Source of the DNA: Cymodocea nodosa
Taxonomy: Eukaryota; Streptophyta; Magnoliopsida; Alismatales; Cymodoceaceae
Direction of reading: 5' to 3'
Length of the DNA: 64,000 nucleotides
Assembly (NCBI GenBank): GCA_036874045.1
Contig: CM072342.1
Location: forward strand, 4,486,501 to 4,550,500
Positions 22,101 through 33,500 of this stretch are shown here, one piece after another; position 1 is the stretch's first letter, and every line of letters begins with the position of its first letter. A model generated the notes under the pieces. That model was not told where the DNA came from. It worked only from the letters and a program-made list of their open reading frames with translations, and searched no databases. Made by a program: the position numbers and the translations under genes.

Positions 22101-22577
22101 GGATTTTTCAAGTTATGTGAGAGCAGGAGACGCTTAAATGAGATTCCTAAGGTCTATCCAGGAAATATAGAAATTAGGGAATTCATTGTAGGTGACACAT
22201 CATATCCTCTCCTTCCCTGGCTTGTGATTCCATATGAAGGTAAAGGTCTCTCAACGTCAATTATTGGTTTCAATGAAAAGATCAACTCTGCAAGGTCGCT
22301 GGCAGGGAAAGCATTTGCTCAGTTAAAGGGGTTATGGAGGATTCTGCACAAGGTCATGTGGAGACCTGACAAACACAAGCTGCCCAGTATCATCTTGGTC
22401 TGTTGTCTGCTTCACAACATAATTATCGACAGCAAAGATGAGGTGGTCGGTGATACTCTCATAAAAAATCACCATGATGCAGGATACAAAGAACAAATCT
22501 GTCAGCAAGCAGATCCACAAGGGCGGCTTGTAAGAGAGAACTTATTAATGTTCCTGCAACACAATTTACTTGCTTGA
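16130..22577 (+). CDS. ALP1/HARBI1-like protein (domesticated PIF/Harbinger transposase), two exons, 404 aa
   Basis: Exon 1 is 16130-16301 and exon 2 is 21535-22577, with a phase-1 GT-AG intron of 5233 bp. The N-terminus is a Lys-rich nuclear-localisation-like tract (residues 5-17), followed by DWW. A helix-turn-helix-type region with QSTVSQVTWRF lies at about residues 137-147, then a DDE_Tnp_4 (nuclease) domain. The first catalytic Asp is kept in GAIDATHI (D188). The second, normally in GSxHDS, reads GSMSVS (V239). The third acidic residue, normally in RxxVExAF, reads RSLAGKAF (G315). With two of three catalytic residues gone, transposition or nuclease activity is unlikely. Known plant relatives (ALP1 and its paralogues) are domesticated and act in the nucleus; ALP1 itself associates with PRC2 and opposes Polycomb silencing. 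Whether this paralogue does the same is inference. Length and N-terminal exon layout fit this plant family, and there are no terminal inverted repeats to suggest a mobile copy. Confidence 0.92.
16740..16815 (+). repeat. Possible RTE LINE 3' tail in the ALP1-like intron
   Basis: A stretch with gatcccacagtggggttatc followed by attgttattgtatt resembles the reverse complement of the RTE tail at 4018-4065 (cccactgtgaggttgg and the CAA-type run). It would be a short 3'-end fragment in plus orientation. Confidence 0.35.
17230..17600 (+). repeat. Degenerate AT-rich tandem repeat in the ALP1-like intron
   Basis: A unit beginning ttcttccattttattatgag near 17292 recurs near 17399 as ttcttccaatttattgtgag, and again more weakly near 17560, each followed by a Ttagatga-type block. 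The period is roughly 107 bp with heavy divergence. Confidence 0.45.
19530..19925 (+). repeat. Degenerate direct duplication of about 195 bp in the ALP1-like intron
   Basis: The blocks catacctactttca...catctccatgaagacttgtac (from about 19530) and catacctactctca...catctccaagaagacttgcac (from about 19729) align over most of their length and both run into catctaatc-aagc. The surrounding 18.7-21.4 kb looks like old retroelement sequence, but I could not assign its family. Confidence 0.5.
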
Positions 22578-24529
22578 CAAATATTTGTCACACACCGTCT
22601 GGCAATCATAAAAACTTGTTTGGTTTAGCAAGTAAACATCAAATTGGTCATTCATTTGGACCGGTGTTTTATACTTTATAAAAAGTAAATATGAATTGCC
22701 ATAAGATGTAAATGTTAATTGAGTCAAAACATTTTAAAATCTCAAAAAGATGGTCATAAAGTCTACTGAGGATATCAACATTTTCTCATTAGTATAAACT
22801 TAATAATAATCACAATATTTTTTTTATTTATATAGAATACTTAGTAATCATAAGTGATCATTATTTCACAAAATATTCATAATTTGATAGAAAATAGATC
22901 CCGAATCAACCAAAAATCGACTCCGTATGTGTGGTGCTAGCGTAGAATCTACGTTGGGAAGGTGAAAGGCATTTTGCAACGATCATGGTGTTGTATGGTT
23001 GTAAATGATGTTGTGGGTTCACAATGATGATGGCTTTAGAGAGACGTTAACTTGTCCACGATGGAAAATGTTGGAGGGATGCATCCCTAAAACCTCCCTT
23101 GTATAAACTTTCTCGTAGTATCAATTTCCAGCCATAATTTTTCTCCTCCACTTGAGCCATCTAGCTACTTTTTTAGTCTCCATTTTTCTTTTGGTAGTGC
23201 TTCTTTAGCCTATTGCGTAGTCATCTTTCTTTATTTTTGAAGTCATCGTTACCAATATATGATTAGAATGGTGTCCATGTATATGTGAACATGCAAGCAA
23301 ATATTCTCTATGGTATTATTGATCATCTTCTTTACCGTAGGAGTGGTGGAACATGGCCAAGATGAGAAGCTTGTCTAAACGTACGAGGGTTTATCACAAC
23401 TTTGCTAGGCATCCTAAAGAGCCACGTGATCCTCGTAATCTATATAAATCGGCTTTTTCCCCTACGATCAAGGTTTTCACAGAGAAGATTTTCAAGCTTT
23501 CCCGAAGCTTGTGATTGACGGATCCTAAACCTTCTTGTGATGTGTACCCTTTTTTTCTCCTTGTCTCTCATTAATATACTCTTTCTGCCTGCAAAAAAAC
23601 CAAAGAAACAATAAAGATACCACAAGTTATAGAATGAAAGATCTTTATTAATTTTATCGTTAATTTAATGAAATCCCATTCGCATTGCAGACCCAAGTTT
23701 CTTTAATAGCTCTCCCTAGTTGCTTTCTTCCTTACCGTGTTTCATCACGTAAAACCCACGCCTTTTGATCAGACAAAATTGTAACCGCCTTGAAGACGTT
23801 CCTGTAGAGAACTGATATTTTTAATACCACCTTCTCTAATCATAAGAACAAGATGAACGTGATCCTGCATGTTAGAGAAAGGTATAAATAAAAAAAGAAT
23901 TATTTAGAAGGAAGAAAGAGGGAGAGAGTAGTGAGTGGTTATTGGCAAGTCGATACCATCAATTAATACTGTTTTTTGAGCTTCTAGAATGAGTAATTTT
24001 GGAATATTGGTCCTCTTCCCTTAATTTATAGTATACATGTACATTTACAGGAATTTATTTTTATTTTTACAATAATAACCACAATACTCTATGAAGTCAC
24101 TAGTAAATATATCAATGCGCGATCTACCTTGTCCATCAAACGAGAAGGCTGGTGTGGAATTCAAAGATACATTAGTGCAGGAAGCAAGAATGTGAGCCTA
24201 AACCTGGTTGTTTTGACACCCTGTGCATATGGACTGCTGCAGGACTGCTGCAGGAGAAGCCTACAATCAGCAGATGATACATTATGAAACGCCAGACACT
24301 CTCAAAATATCCGGTAACTCATTATTCAAGATCAAATCTTCTCCCACTCTCAAAATCAATTCTTTTCCATGAAAGAAGTTTCACAATCTTCTTCGTCCAG
24401 AATCTCAATCCTTCAATTCTCAAGTTAGACTCCTCTCACTCATCTCGTTCATTATGTACACATTACCGTTTGTGATTGGCTCTTTGCATTGGAAAAAATG
24501 CATGCTGAATAACTAGACAGCAAGGTATT
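22578..24529. other. Convergent spacer between the ALP1-like gene and POLH
   Basis: This is the space between the two stop codons, 22577 (+) and 24530 (-). It should hold both 3' UTRs. It also contains a candidate solo LTR (23069-23593) and a short duplication of ggactgctgca at about 24231-24254. No open frame here looks like a gene. Confidence 0.5.
23069..23593 (+). mobile_element. Candidate solo LTR with G-box and TATA box
   Basis: The stretch starts TGTTGGAGGG and ends CTGCCTGCA, flanked by gaaaa (23064-23068) and aaaaa (23594-23598), a possible 5-bp duplication with one change in low-complexity sequence. Inside are CACGTG (23423-23428) and TATATAAA (23441-23448), in the order expected of an LTR promoter reading rightwards. 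No second copy is in the window, so the call is tentative. Confidence 0.3.
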
Positions 24530-27500
24530 CTACTTCTTGATGGGTGAGTAGTAGTCAAAAATTCTGGAACTTCTTCTGGCTGTCTTTGCATGCTTGTAAG
24601 GGCGAAGCCACTCTTGCACTTCCCTCTGGATTTCCATAGGAAGCTCATCAACAACAGAAGGATCAATGTTGTCCCTGCTGTACTTCCAGTATCCAGTTTC
24701 CTGCACTGTATGAGCACGAGTTTCTTCATGCTCTGCTTTTTTCTGTCTGAAATTAAAATCTGTTGAACAATTCATTTGAGAACAGTATTCACTTCCTAAA
24801 GAGGGATGTCAAAAGAAGTAGTAAAGAGAGTACAGAATGAAATCCAAAAAGGGATACAGAATAACATATAATATGAATGAAAACATAATAATAAAGGAAC
24901 TAACCTGGTGAAGACAAAGACAGTACACTACTTCGGATATGTTCATCAGACACTTGACTTGATGAACAGCAGTTGTCCACATGAAAGAATTTATGCATGG
25001 AATATGCCTCGTAGCACATTCAGTGAAACAAGATCAATAAACAAGATTTTGAAAAGATTGTAATCTAATGTCTACAAGGAATTAGTGCAAGTGACGCACC
25101 AGATAAAATTCCTATTGAAATAGATGTGCAACAAACATTCACCGTATAAATAAGTTGCATCTAATTATAAATCTATACAATGCAAAGTATTCACACCTCC
25201 AACAACAACAAATTGGATATTGTAATTGCAATTTCCTACTCAAAAATACCCAAAGGTCATATAACTGAAGATAAAATCTACTGAAGCCAATGAAATAACA
25301 TCGTATTAGATGTCATGGAAATTCGCTCAACATGTCACATTTTAAATTTACTGACATGAGACCTACATGAAGTTTTTTCAACAACGGTGTGCTTTTTTAC
25401 TATGTTTCCACTGAGATGAAGCTGACATAACAATATATATCTTTTCAATGTGAATTGACATTTACAAACATTATAGGATATTAGCTTCCAGAATGCACAT
25501 TTGGGAAGAAATATATATATATAGCATCGATCAGTAAATAAGCATATATTGCTTTATATTATTTTTGCTCGGGAATACACAAATGAATGGAATCTCCAGT
25601 CCAAAGTAATAACCAGAAAGAGAAAATACCTTGATCTTTTGTTTTGCTTCACTTGATCTTTTGTTACATATATGCTTTTGCGTAGATGCATCAGTAACAA
25701 TTTCATCAGAATTTGTGCAATTAGTCAGCACATTGTGCGATAGCTCATGCTCAGCTATGGAATGAGTACCTAACTCAAGCAGTTAGAAAAAATAAATAGA
25801 CATTAGGATGTAAAAAATCAGCGTAAATCAAATACCTGTTGATGGCAAAGCATCTAAATTTAGTCCATCAGAGTCCAGAGATGATGATGATGAGAACTGA
25901 TCAGTATTTCCATGGAAGAAATTTAATATTGAAGATGTCCCCTGGTCATGGAACCAGAAATAATGAAGCCTTGTGAATTAGCAGGCCTTGTAGATTTAAA
26001 ATCAAAAGTGATACATACAAAATCAAAAGGCATGCTAAACAATATAAAACAAACAATGAAAAATGAACAACACACCTTAATCCTACTAACGTTGTTTCTT
26101 CTCCATTATGAGAATGAACTTTCCATTTATTTCGATACAAACACCTTTTCTCACTTAAAGATGTACTTATCAAAAAAATTTAATCTCTCTTTACCGATGA
26201 TGGATGATTTCTTATGTAGGGTAGACTGCTAGATTTTAACAAACGAAATATGGTTAGATAGGGGAGGATGATCATTTAGTCCAACAGATGCAGGAGATTT
26301 AGCACTGGTTAAGAGTGGTCAATGTTGACCATTCTCAAATCTCAACCAATCTACAGTGAGACATGAAGAGCATCAGGAACCCTTTTGAGTGCACACATAA
26401 TACAGCAATTGAGATATTTACATGCATATGGGAGCTGACCAATCAATGGCTATACCATGAAGGCATGAAGTTACAAAAGTTGGACCTATGAACAAACCTC
26501 TTCAAGAGAAATAGGCACAAGGAAAGCACAACAGACTGAACCAACACAAAAAATTGAAATGATCTCTCATAACCAATCCATAGACAATGATACCAAATAC
26601 ATTGGTGGTAAGAACACTAAAGAAGCAATAACTAGAAAGGCTTTAGAAAAAAATTTTGCTCACAAAATATGAAAGTACAGGCAACACAATTTCCTCTTAG
26701 GAATGTTAAGATGTAGGACATAGTCTAACAATGACATTGGAAGCCATCATACCACAGCACAGCCGTATGCCATATAATGCTTTAAACTTCTGTTTTTTAA
26801 TTTCCTTTTAAAATTCATTTGTATTAAGCTTCATTATTGATAATAGAGTGGCTAAAACAAATGTAAGGGTCCTAATGCAGTTGAAGATTAAGACAAAGCT
26901 ATTGTACTGATAAAAATGACTTGCTTCCGACCACAACCACATCAACAATAAAATGATCCAGTGGACACCTACCACATACAAGTAGAAATCAACACATTTG
27001 AGGGTTTGTACAAACATAGACAATATGTACACAACAATAAATGGGCAATTTCAAAAGAGCACCAGGCAAAGGACTTACACATAGGAAAGCATGGACACCG
27101 TCCAGTTCAAGCTTCTTCCAATTCTACCTATGTGGCCAGTGTGTGTCATAAATGTGGAGAAGAGAGGGAAAATGATCATTATTCACTAATGGATGAGGGT
27201 TTACACATATGAGGCAAGTAAGACACTTATAGTAAGGCATTTACTAGAAATGGTAGCATGTAAATAGATGAGGGGTCAATAGCCTGAAGCTAAAAGAACT
27301 ACTTGTAGTATCCACCAGATGGTGATGACCTACTCAGAAATGGATATGGCAAGTGCCATCTTCATAGTAGCATTGGCCCAATGTATGTTACCATCATCAT
27401 CATGGCACTTGTTTAATTGATGATTAATCTACCTGCAATGTTGACAATGTGACCGACTTTATCAAGTCAGTGTGTCCACCAAGGTCACCTCCTCCAACCA

Positions 27501-30500
27501 TAGCATGACCATTACCTTGAGAGGAAGACAAAGCAATCTAATTTGACACTAGATTAGGTTTGGCAGTGGAGATTTGTATGAAGCTAGATAACGTCATTTG
27601 TAAGTCAGGAAATTAATTTGTACCAAGGATTTGTCCACATGTTTGAGAAGAATGCTCAAAGTTGGGACTAGAAATGTTGGTAACAATCATGTTATTTAGA
27701 ATCAGTATGGCATCAAGTATTAGTCTTATAGAAAAAAGAGACATTGAGTATTGCTAACAATAACTAGTTGCCTCCGCTGTTTCTGCATTTAGGAAACATA
27801 GATTTCCATCTAGAGTTTTAATCATCAGGCATATGGAAGATTTTCGTATTTTGTTATCTTCCATTAATCTTACCTCTGACCCCGACGTTGTCTCTTGTAG
27901 TCTCACTTCAGATGGAAATTATCCCACCAAGTCTTGGTACTCTCTTCTGACTGATGGTGGGATTAGATTTCCTTTTTATAAGAGTATTTGGAAATCTTTG
28001 GCTCTCCTAAAAGTACAGGTTTTTGTATGCCTACTTATACAAGATAAACTAAAACTAATCTTCTTAAGAAAGGTTGGAGTGGTGACCTGATATGTTCCTT
28101 ATGTAATTTGAGCTTAGAATCTACCAGACATCTCTTCATGAACTGACTTCCAACCTTCATCTTCTGGAATTTTTTTCTTAAAGATTGTCGATTGATTTTG
28201 AATGAAAATTTCTTGGAGCATATTTTTTCCCTTTGCCCTGTTCTTAAATTTAGACTTTCTTGGCATACTTGGCATTCTTTATTGTTGGCTTTTTTGTGGT
28301 CTATTTGGAAGCTGAGGAATAACATTAGTTTCAGATTTGTTGCTTTGAATATTAGCTCGATATTCATTTCTATTTTTCATACTGTAAGTTTTTCACTAGA
28401 GAATTCTTCTTCAAGGAAAAGTACTGATGCTGTAAAGGAAGTCTCTTCCATCTAGGACTGTAATGTTGTGAACCCAGTGCCCGACGCTGAAGCCCCTTGT
28501 TAGTGGGCTGATATCATGGATGAAGCAAGGAGCTAAGCCCTCATGTTGCTCAGCACCTATTGCTCGGCCTCTTTTTTGCTCAGTGTTCCTTCTTTTGGGT
28601 GTAATCCCAGTTTTTGTTTATGCAAACTATAGTATCTGTGGCCTTGTTGTCTTTTTTGGATGCTACTCTATTTGCAATTACATTGCCAGAATCATCTTTG
28701 TTTAATGACAAACTTTCAAAAAAAACAATAACTATTTGCCTAGCTTATCTCAATATTGTCTTAATTTGTCAATATCTATAACCAATGGTCGCTAGAGGTC
28801 AAATTCATCTAGGAGTTGGTGTAACGACCTTGAACAAAACTTTTCTTGAAAAAAGTTGAAAATCTTCTTGTATGTATAAAAGACTCTAGATATATTTTTT
28901 CATGCTCATAGATTGTCTTTAGAGTATCCTAAATCTTCTTCACACAATGGAACATCATCACACCACAAGTAATGCTAGGATCCATGCTATTTACTAACCA
29001 AGAGGTGATAGCATAGTCATCAACGTAACAATTTCCAAAGGTGGCATCTTTCATATCAAGAGTAAGGGTGAGCATACTTGACTTGGTTTGGCTTCAACCA
29101 AAATCATTTAACAAAATCATGCCTATTGTTAGAACATTGTTCAAGCTGAATTAATTATTCTATTTAAGGTGAACCAAGCCAAACCATTCAAAATTGGTTT
29201 AGTTTGATTCAACTAATGTCTAAGCCTATCAATAATAACAATGAAGTAGATTTAGACAATGTAAATATCATTCCAAATGTCTATGTTTGAGATGTCAAAT
29301 CTTTCTATGGGAGGTAATGAAGGTCACAAAACATTGTAACCACATTATGTAGCTTCTTCCATTCAATTTTTTTAAAGTTCCAATAAGATTCTTCACATGA
29401 TTCATGGGAGGTCATGTTTCATCGCTATCCATCAAACCAAATTGAAAAAAACTATTACTATATGCATGACAATAGGATGAAAAGACTTATTTCCATCCCA
29501 GATACGCTACCTTGAGAATAGCTTGCAAATACCTTCATCATAAGGTTAGCCTTAGGCATTTAATCTCTTTTAGCATGCTATGAAAGTTGGACATTTTTCT
29601 ATCTTAAGAAAGAGTATTAGAAGTATTCATATGTTAATAGTGTTTATATAGGTAATCAGGTTTCTACATAGCCATCAAACATGCCATTAGCCTATGTATA
29701 GTTATATGTGTAACTTCATTGTTAATCAACAGCCATTCTTCGTTCCCCCTTCAACACCTACTATCTAAAATGTTAGCCAAAACCTTAGTATAATCAAATA
29801 TCTTATATATTCCAAGCATAAGCCTGCAGATCCGTAATAATTTAAATCAGGAACACGTGATAATTTATAGCATACTTTCTCTTCAACTGTGAAAATAATC
29901 TGCTCAAACACTTACCATGGCATATATGAACTTACATGTGGTGTAGAAAATATTTTACTTGCAGCAACTGACAGAGATGTTATTCTCCATCCATTACCTT
30001 GCAAACCTGCATACTCCTTTAATGCAGATTCAAATAGCTTTATTGCATCTTCTTTCAGTTTTGCAGTCCCGTAGCGTAATGGGCATGACTTTGAGGGAAA
30101 TTTCTTCCGAGATTCTGAATTATTGGCCTACAAAGCACAACAAATGTCAATATCAACAAATCCAGTAACATTGGTATACTACCTAACCATTGAGGATGCA
30201 TAACGCCATAAATTGTGGCAGAGTGAAAGATAGGAGATGTCATTTCTTGATAAACCTTGAAGGATGTGGCATGAAGTGTCAATGTTTGTGCAACCCTTTT
30301 ATTATTCTCAAGATCAGCCTGAATTCTTTCACTGAGTTCTTCACACAATTCGTTAAGCCAATGTATAACCTGAATAAAGCATTATAATATATATTTTAAA
30401 TCAAAATATTGGAATAGAAGTTCTAGATGACATAAAACTCATGGAAGAGTTGTGTTTGAATTAAATATAATAAGTGGAATGCACATGCAATATTGCATGT

Positions 30501-33500
30501 TGTAAAACAACTATAGCTAAAGAAATAATTGCATAAAAAATGATTCTTTTTTCATAAACATTGATGAAGAGAGAACAACAATAATCTAAGCCATCATCTC
30601 ACCATGTGGGATTAGTCACATAAACCCTTTTCTTCCATATACTTCTATTTATGATCAAATCTTTGGTCATATTACATATATAAATCTTTTCTTATAATTT
30701 CTAACCAAGTAGTTTTAGACCTATCTCTACTTTTTACTTTTTTTAATTTCTTTTGCACTAATTAATTTTCCTCTCCTAAGTGTATTCCTTATTTTACTGA
30801 GGATATAACTAATGACCTAAGCCAATTTTCTATTAACTTCAATGATGTAACTCCTCTCTTCCTAATGAAATCATGTTTTAACTCATCCCTTATAATATTA
30901 CCAGTCATCCAAGCAATGCATCTTAACAACACTAACTTTTTGCATATGATCATGTTTTACATTCTAATATTTTGAACCATAAAGTATAGTTAGCCAAATA
31001 ATAGTTTTATAGAATTTTTCTTTTAATTTTAAAGGTATCTTCCTATCACATAACACTCTAGAAGCATTTATCCACTTCATCCATCCTACTTTAATCTCAA
31101 AAATAACATCCTCTATAATTTCACCATTGTTACATATCATAGATTCTAAGTATTTGAAAGTTTTATTTTTATAAATTTTGCGATCATCTAAATATATGCT
31201 TTCAACATTATTCCTATTTTCATTAAACCAGCATTTCATATATTTCATTATATTATTTTCTCTTCAACATTGATTAAAAATATATAATTTAAAAATAGTA
31301 ATAGTAAAATAAAAATCATATAGTAAAAAAAATCACTTAAGAAACAATCATATTATTTACCAATATCCTTTTCTGTTCGTTGGAAACATGCAATTTGGAT
31401 TTTTTCAATCCAATGCTTTAAGGTACTTTTCATTGGACATCCAAACTCTAGACACCTATTGCATATTTGTAAGAAAAATAAATATCATTATAGTGAATAA
31501 ATTTTAATAAATAGAATATATATATAGCACTTCAGATTTGTTCATATGTTGCACCATCAATTTACACATATAATTTCATTTGTTACAGATATTTTCATAT
31601 ATTCTGTTTGTTCAAATCTGACACATTCTCTCTCCTATTAGTTTTTAAAATTTCATTACCACCTCCTTTTTCCCCTTTCACCATTTTTCTTAAATTTTTA
31701 TGAATTTTGTAATTTTGAATTTTAGTTGCACATTTCATAACTAACATAAAAGATTGTTAGTTAATATTGCCAATAATATAATGTGATTTTTCCCACCCAC
31801 TGACACATCTACATTTTTTGTCAACACCATAAATGTTGGACTTGATACCTACAAATCCAAATATTTGCTAAACTACTAGGCCTGTATATAGAACCTGTTT
31901 GTACCTACTACCAACCTCACATTATGCCTTTTAATGCAGATAAATATATGAATTTTATTACCTTATTACTAATTTACCCATCTCTTTATCCACTAATCTG
32001 GGGGTTTATCTACCAATCCGTAGGCAATATCTACATTTTTATCTGCTAAATTTAAAGGGTAAAAGTAAGTCTATTTTAATCCCATACTCCCCTGTTTGCA
32101 TCCTATAAAATATCATGTTTATAAATTCAAAATCCTAAAATATCTTGACAAAGTTTCTTTAAAATGTGTTAACTAAACAATATAATAACTCTTAAATAGA
32201 AAAAACAATGTAATAATTACAACAATAGGAGGGTTATTCTGTAGCTATTGAATAGGCTCAATCTCATTCAACAATAAGATTCATCCAACGACTACAAGAA
32301 AAGATTGATAAAAGCATCCTATTTTTGCCTAGTTAAACTTAGATTTTAGGCATTTTGAAATTAAAGAAGCATCTGAATCGTACAAGTAATTTTGGGAAAC
32401 AACATCTAATAAGACCCATTATCAACAACCAATTTACAAGAAAAGTAAACTTACTGAGGTTTTAGTTCTCAATGCCTGAGAACCTGGAAATGTCTTCCCA
32501 CAGCCATGACTTTTAGGAAGAAGACGACCTTGCACTTCCTCCCCATTTATACCCCTGGCTATATTCCATAGCCACGTTCTGGAGCAAAGATAAGAGAATA
32601 AGCAACATTTTAACTTTCAATTTCAATACCAAGTTTTGACTAGAATAGTACATTTCTTATTCTCCATATAAACTTTACCAGTATGCTATCTCACAAGTCA
32701 TTTTGCATGGAACTACAATATCATATGCAGAAGTATTATCATGGGAGGGCCATAAGCCACGTGTTGTGAGAGTAAGAAGTCCTACAATTATTTGTTGAGA
32801 GGTGTAGAGTTAGGCATGGACATACCTATGTGGATAAATCAATATCAAATAGGGGAAAAAGGTTCTTATACACATGTAGATGAAATAGTTAGGTGACACG
32901 GATTAATGGGAGTCACCTAGGTGCTGCCAAGGAACCAACATCCAATACTTAATCAGGGCATCTAAGGCTTGGAACATTTTAGTTTAAAATTTGGACCCTA
33001 AATAGATCCAGATACGGATAAAAGATCCATTTTTTAAATGTAGTATTAGTCCTTTACAACTCCCTTTTCCCCTTTTCTTTCATTTCAATCCTTTTCCTCT
33101 TCTCTCCAACCAACACACCTAACCCCCCCCCCCCCCTTCCCCTCCCAGCAACATCAGTACCTCTAGCAGCCTTCCTCAACAATGTCAGGTACTTCCAACG
33201 GTTGTTGATGTCTTCCAGCTAAGATTTTCAACGCCAATGTCATGCTAGACTTCAGTACTTCGTGAAAAAGGCATGTTAGACTTTGGTGGAAGTTTGCAAA
33301 AATCACTCAAGTCCACAAAAATGTTTAAAAAATATGAATTTTTGTATGAAAATTTAGGACAAGCTAAATTAAACAATAATACACATTGACAAATTTGAAT
33401 ATTTATTGTGATATACCATACATCAAAATTAAGAAGTCAAAGTAGAAATATTGTTCACAGATAATAATATTACACAAATACTTGCTAATGCACATTCAAC

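Larger units (their letters stand above)
27230..29640 (-). mobile_element. Copia gag-region remnant in POLH intron 10
   Basis: Read on the minus strand, 28880-29040 gives a gag-like stretch (SWLVNSMDPSITCGVMMFH), and about 27360-27470 gives a CCHC knuckle remnant (CQHCR..NHQLNKC). The order and wording match the minus-strand Copia in intron 7 and the plus-strand one in intron 4. It is interrupted by the LINE at 27774-28723 and is full of stops. No LTRs were identified. Confidence 0.5.

Noticed and set aside
33124-33137. Run of 14 C residues in POLH intron 7
   Set aside because: Simple homopolymer in an intron; no structure around it suggests a function.
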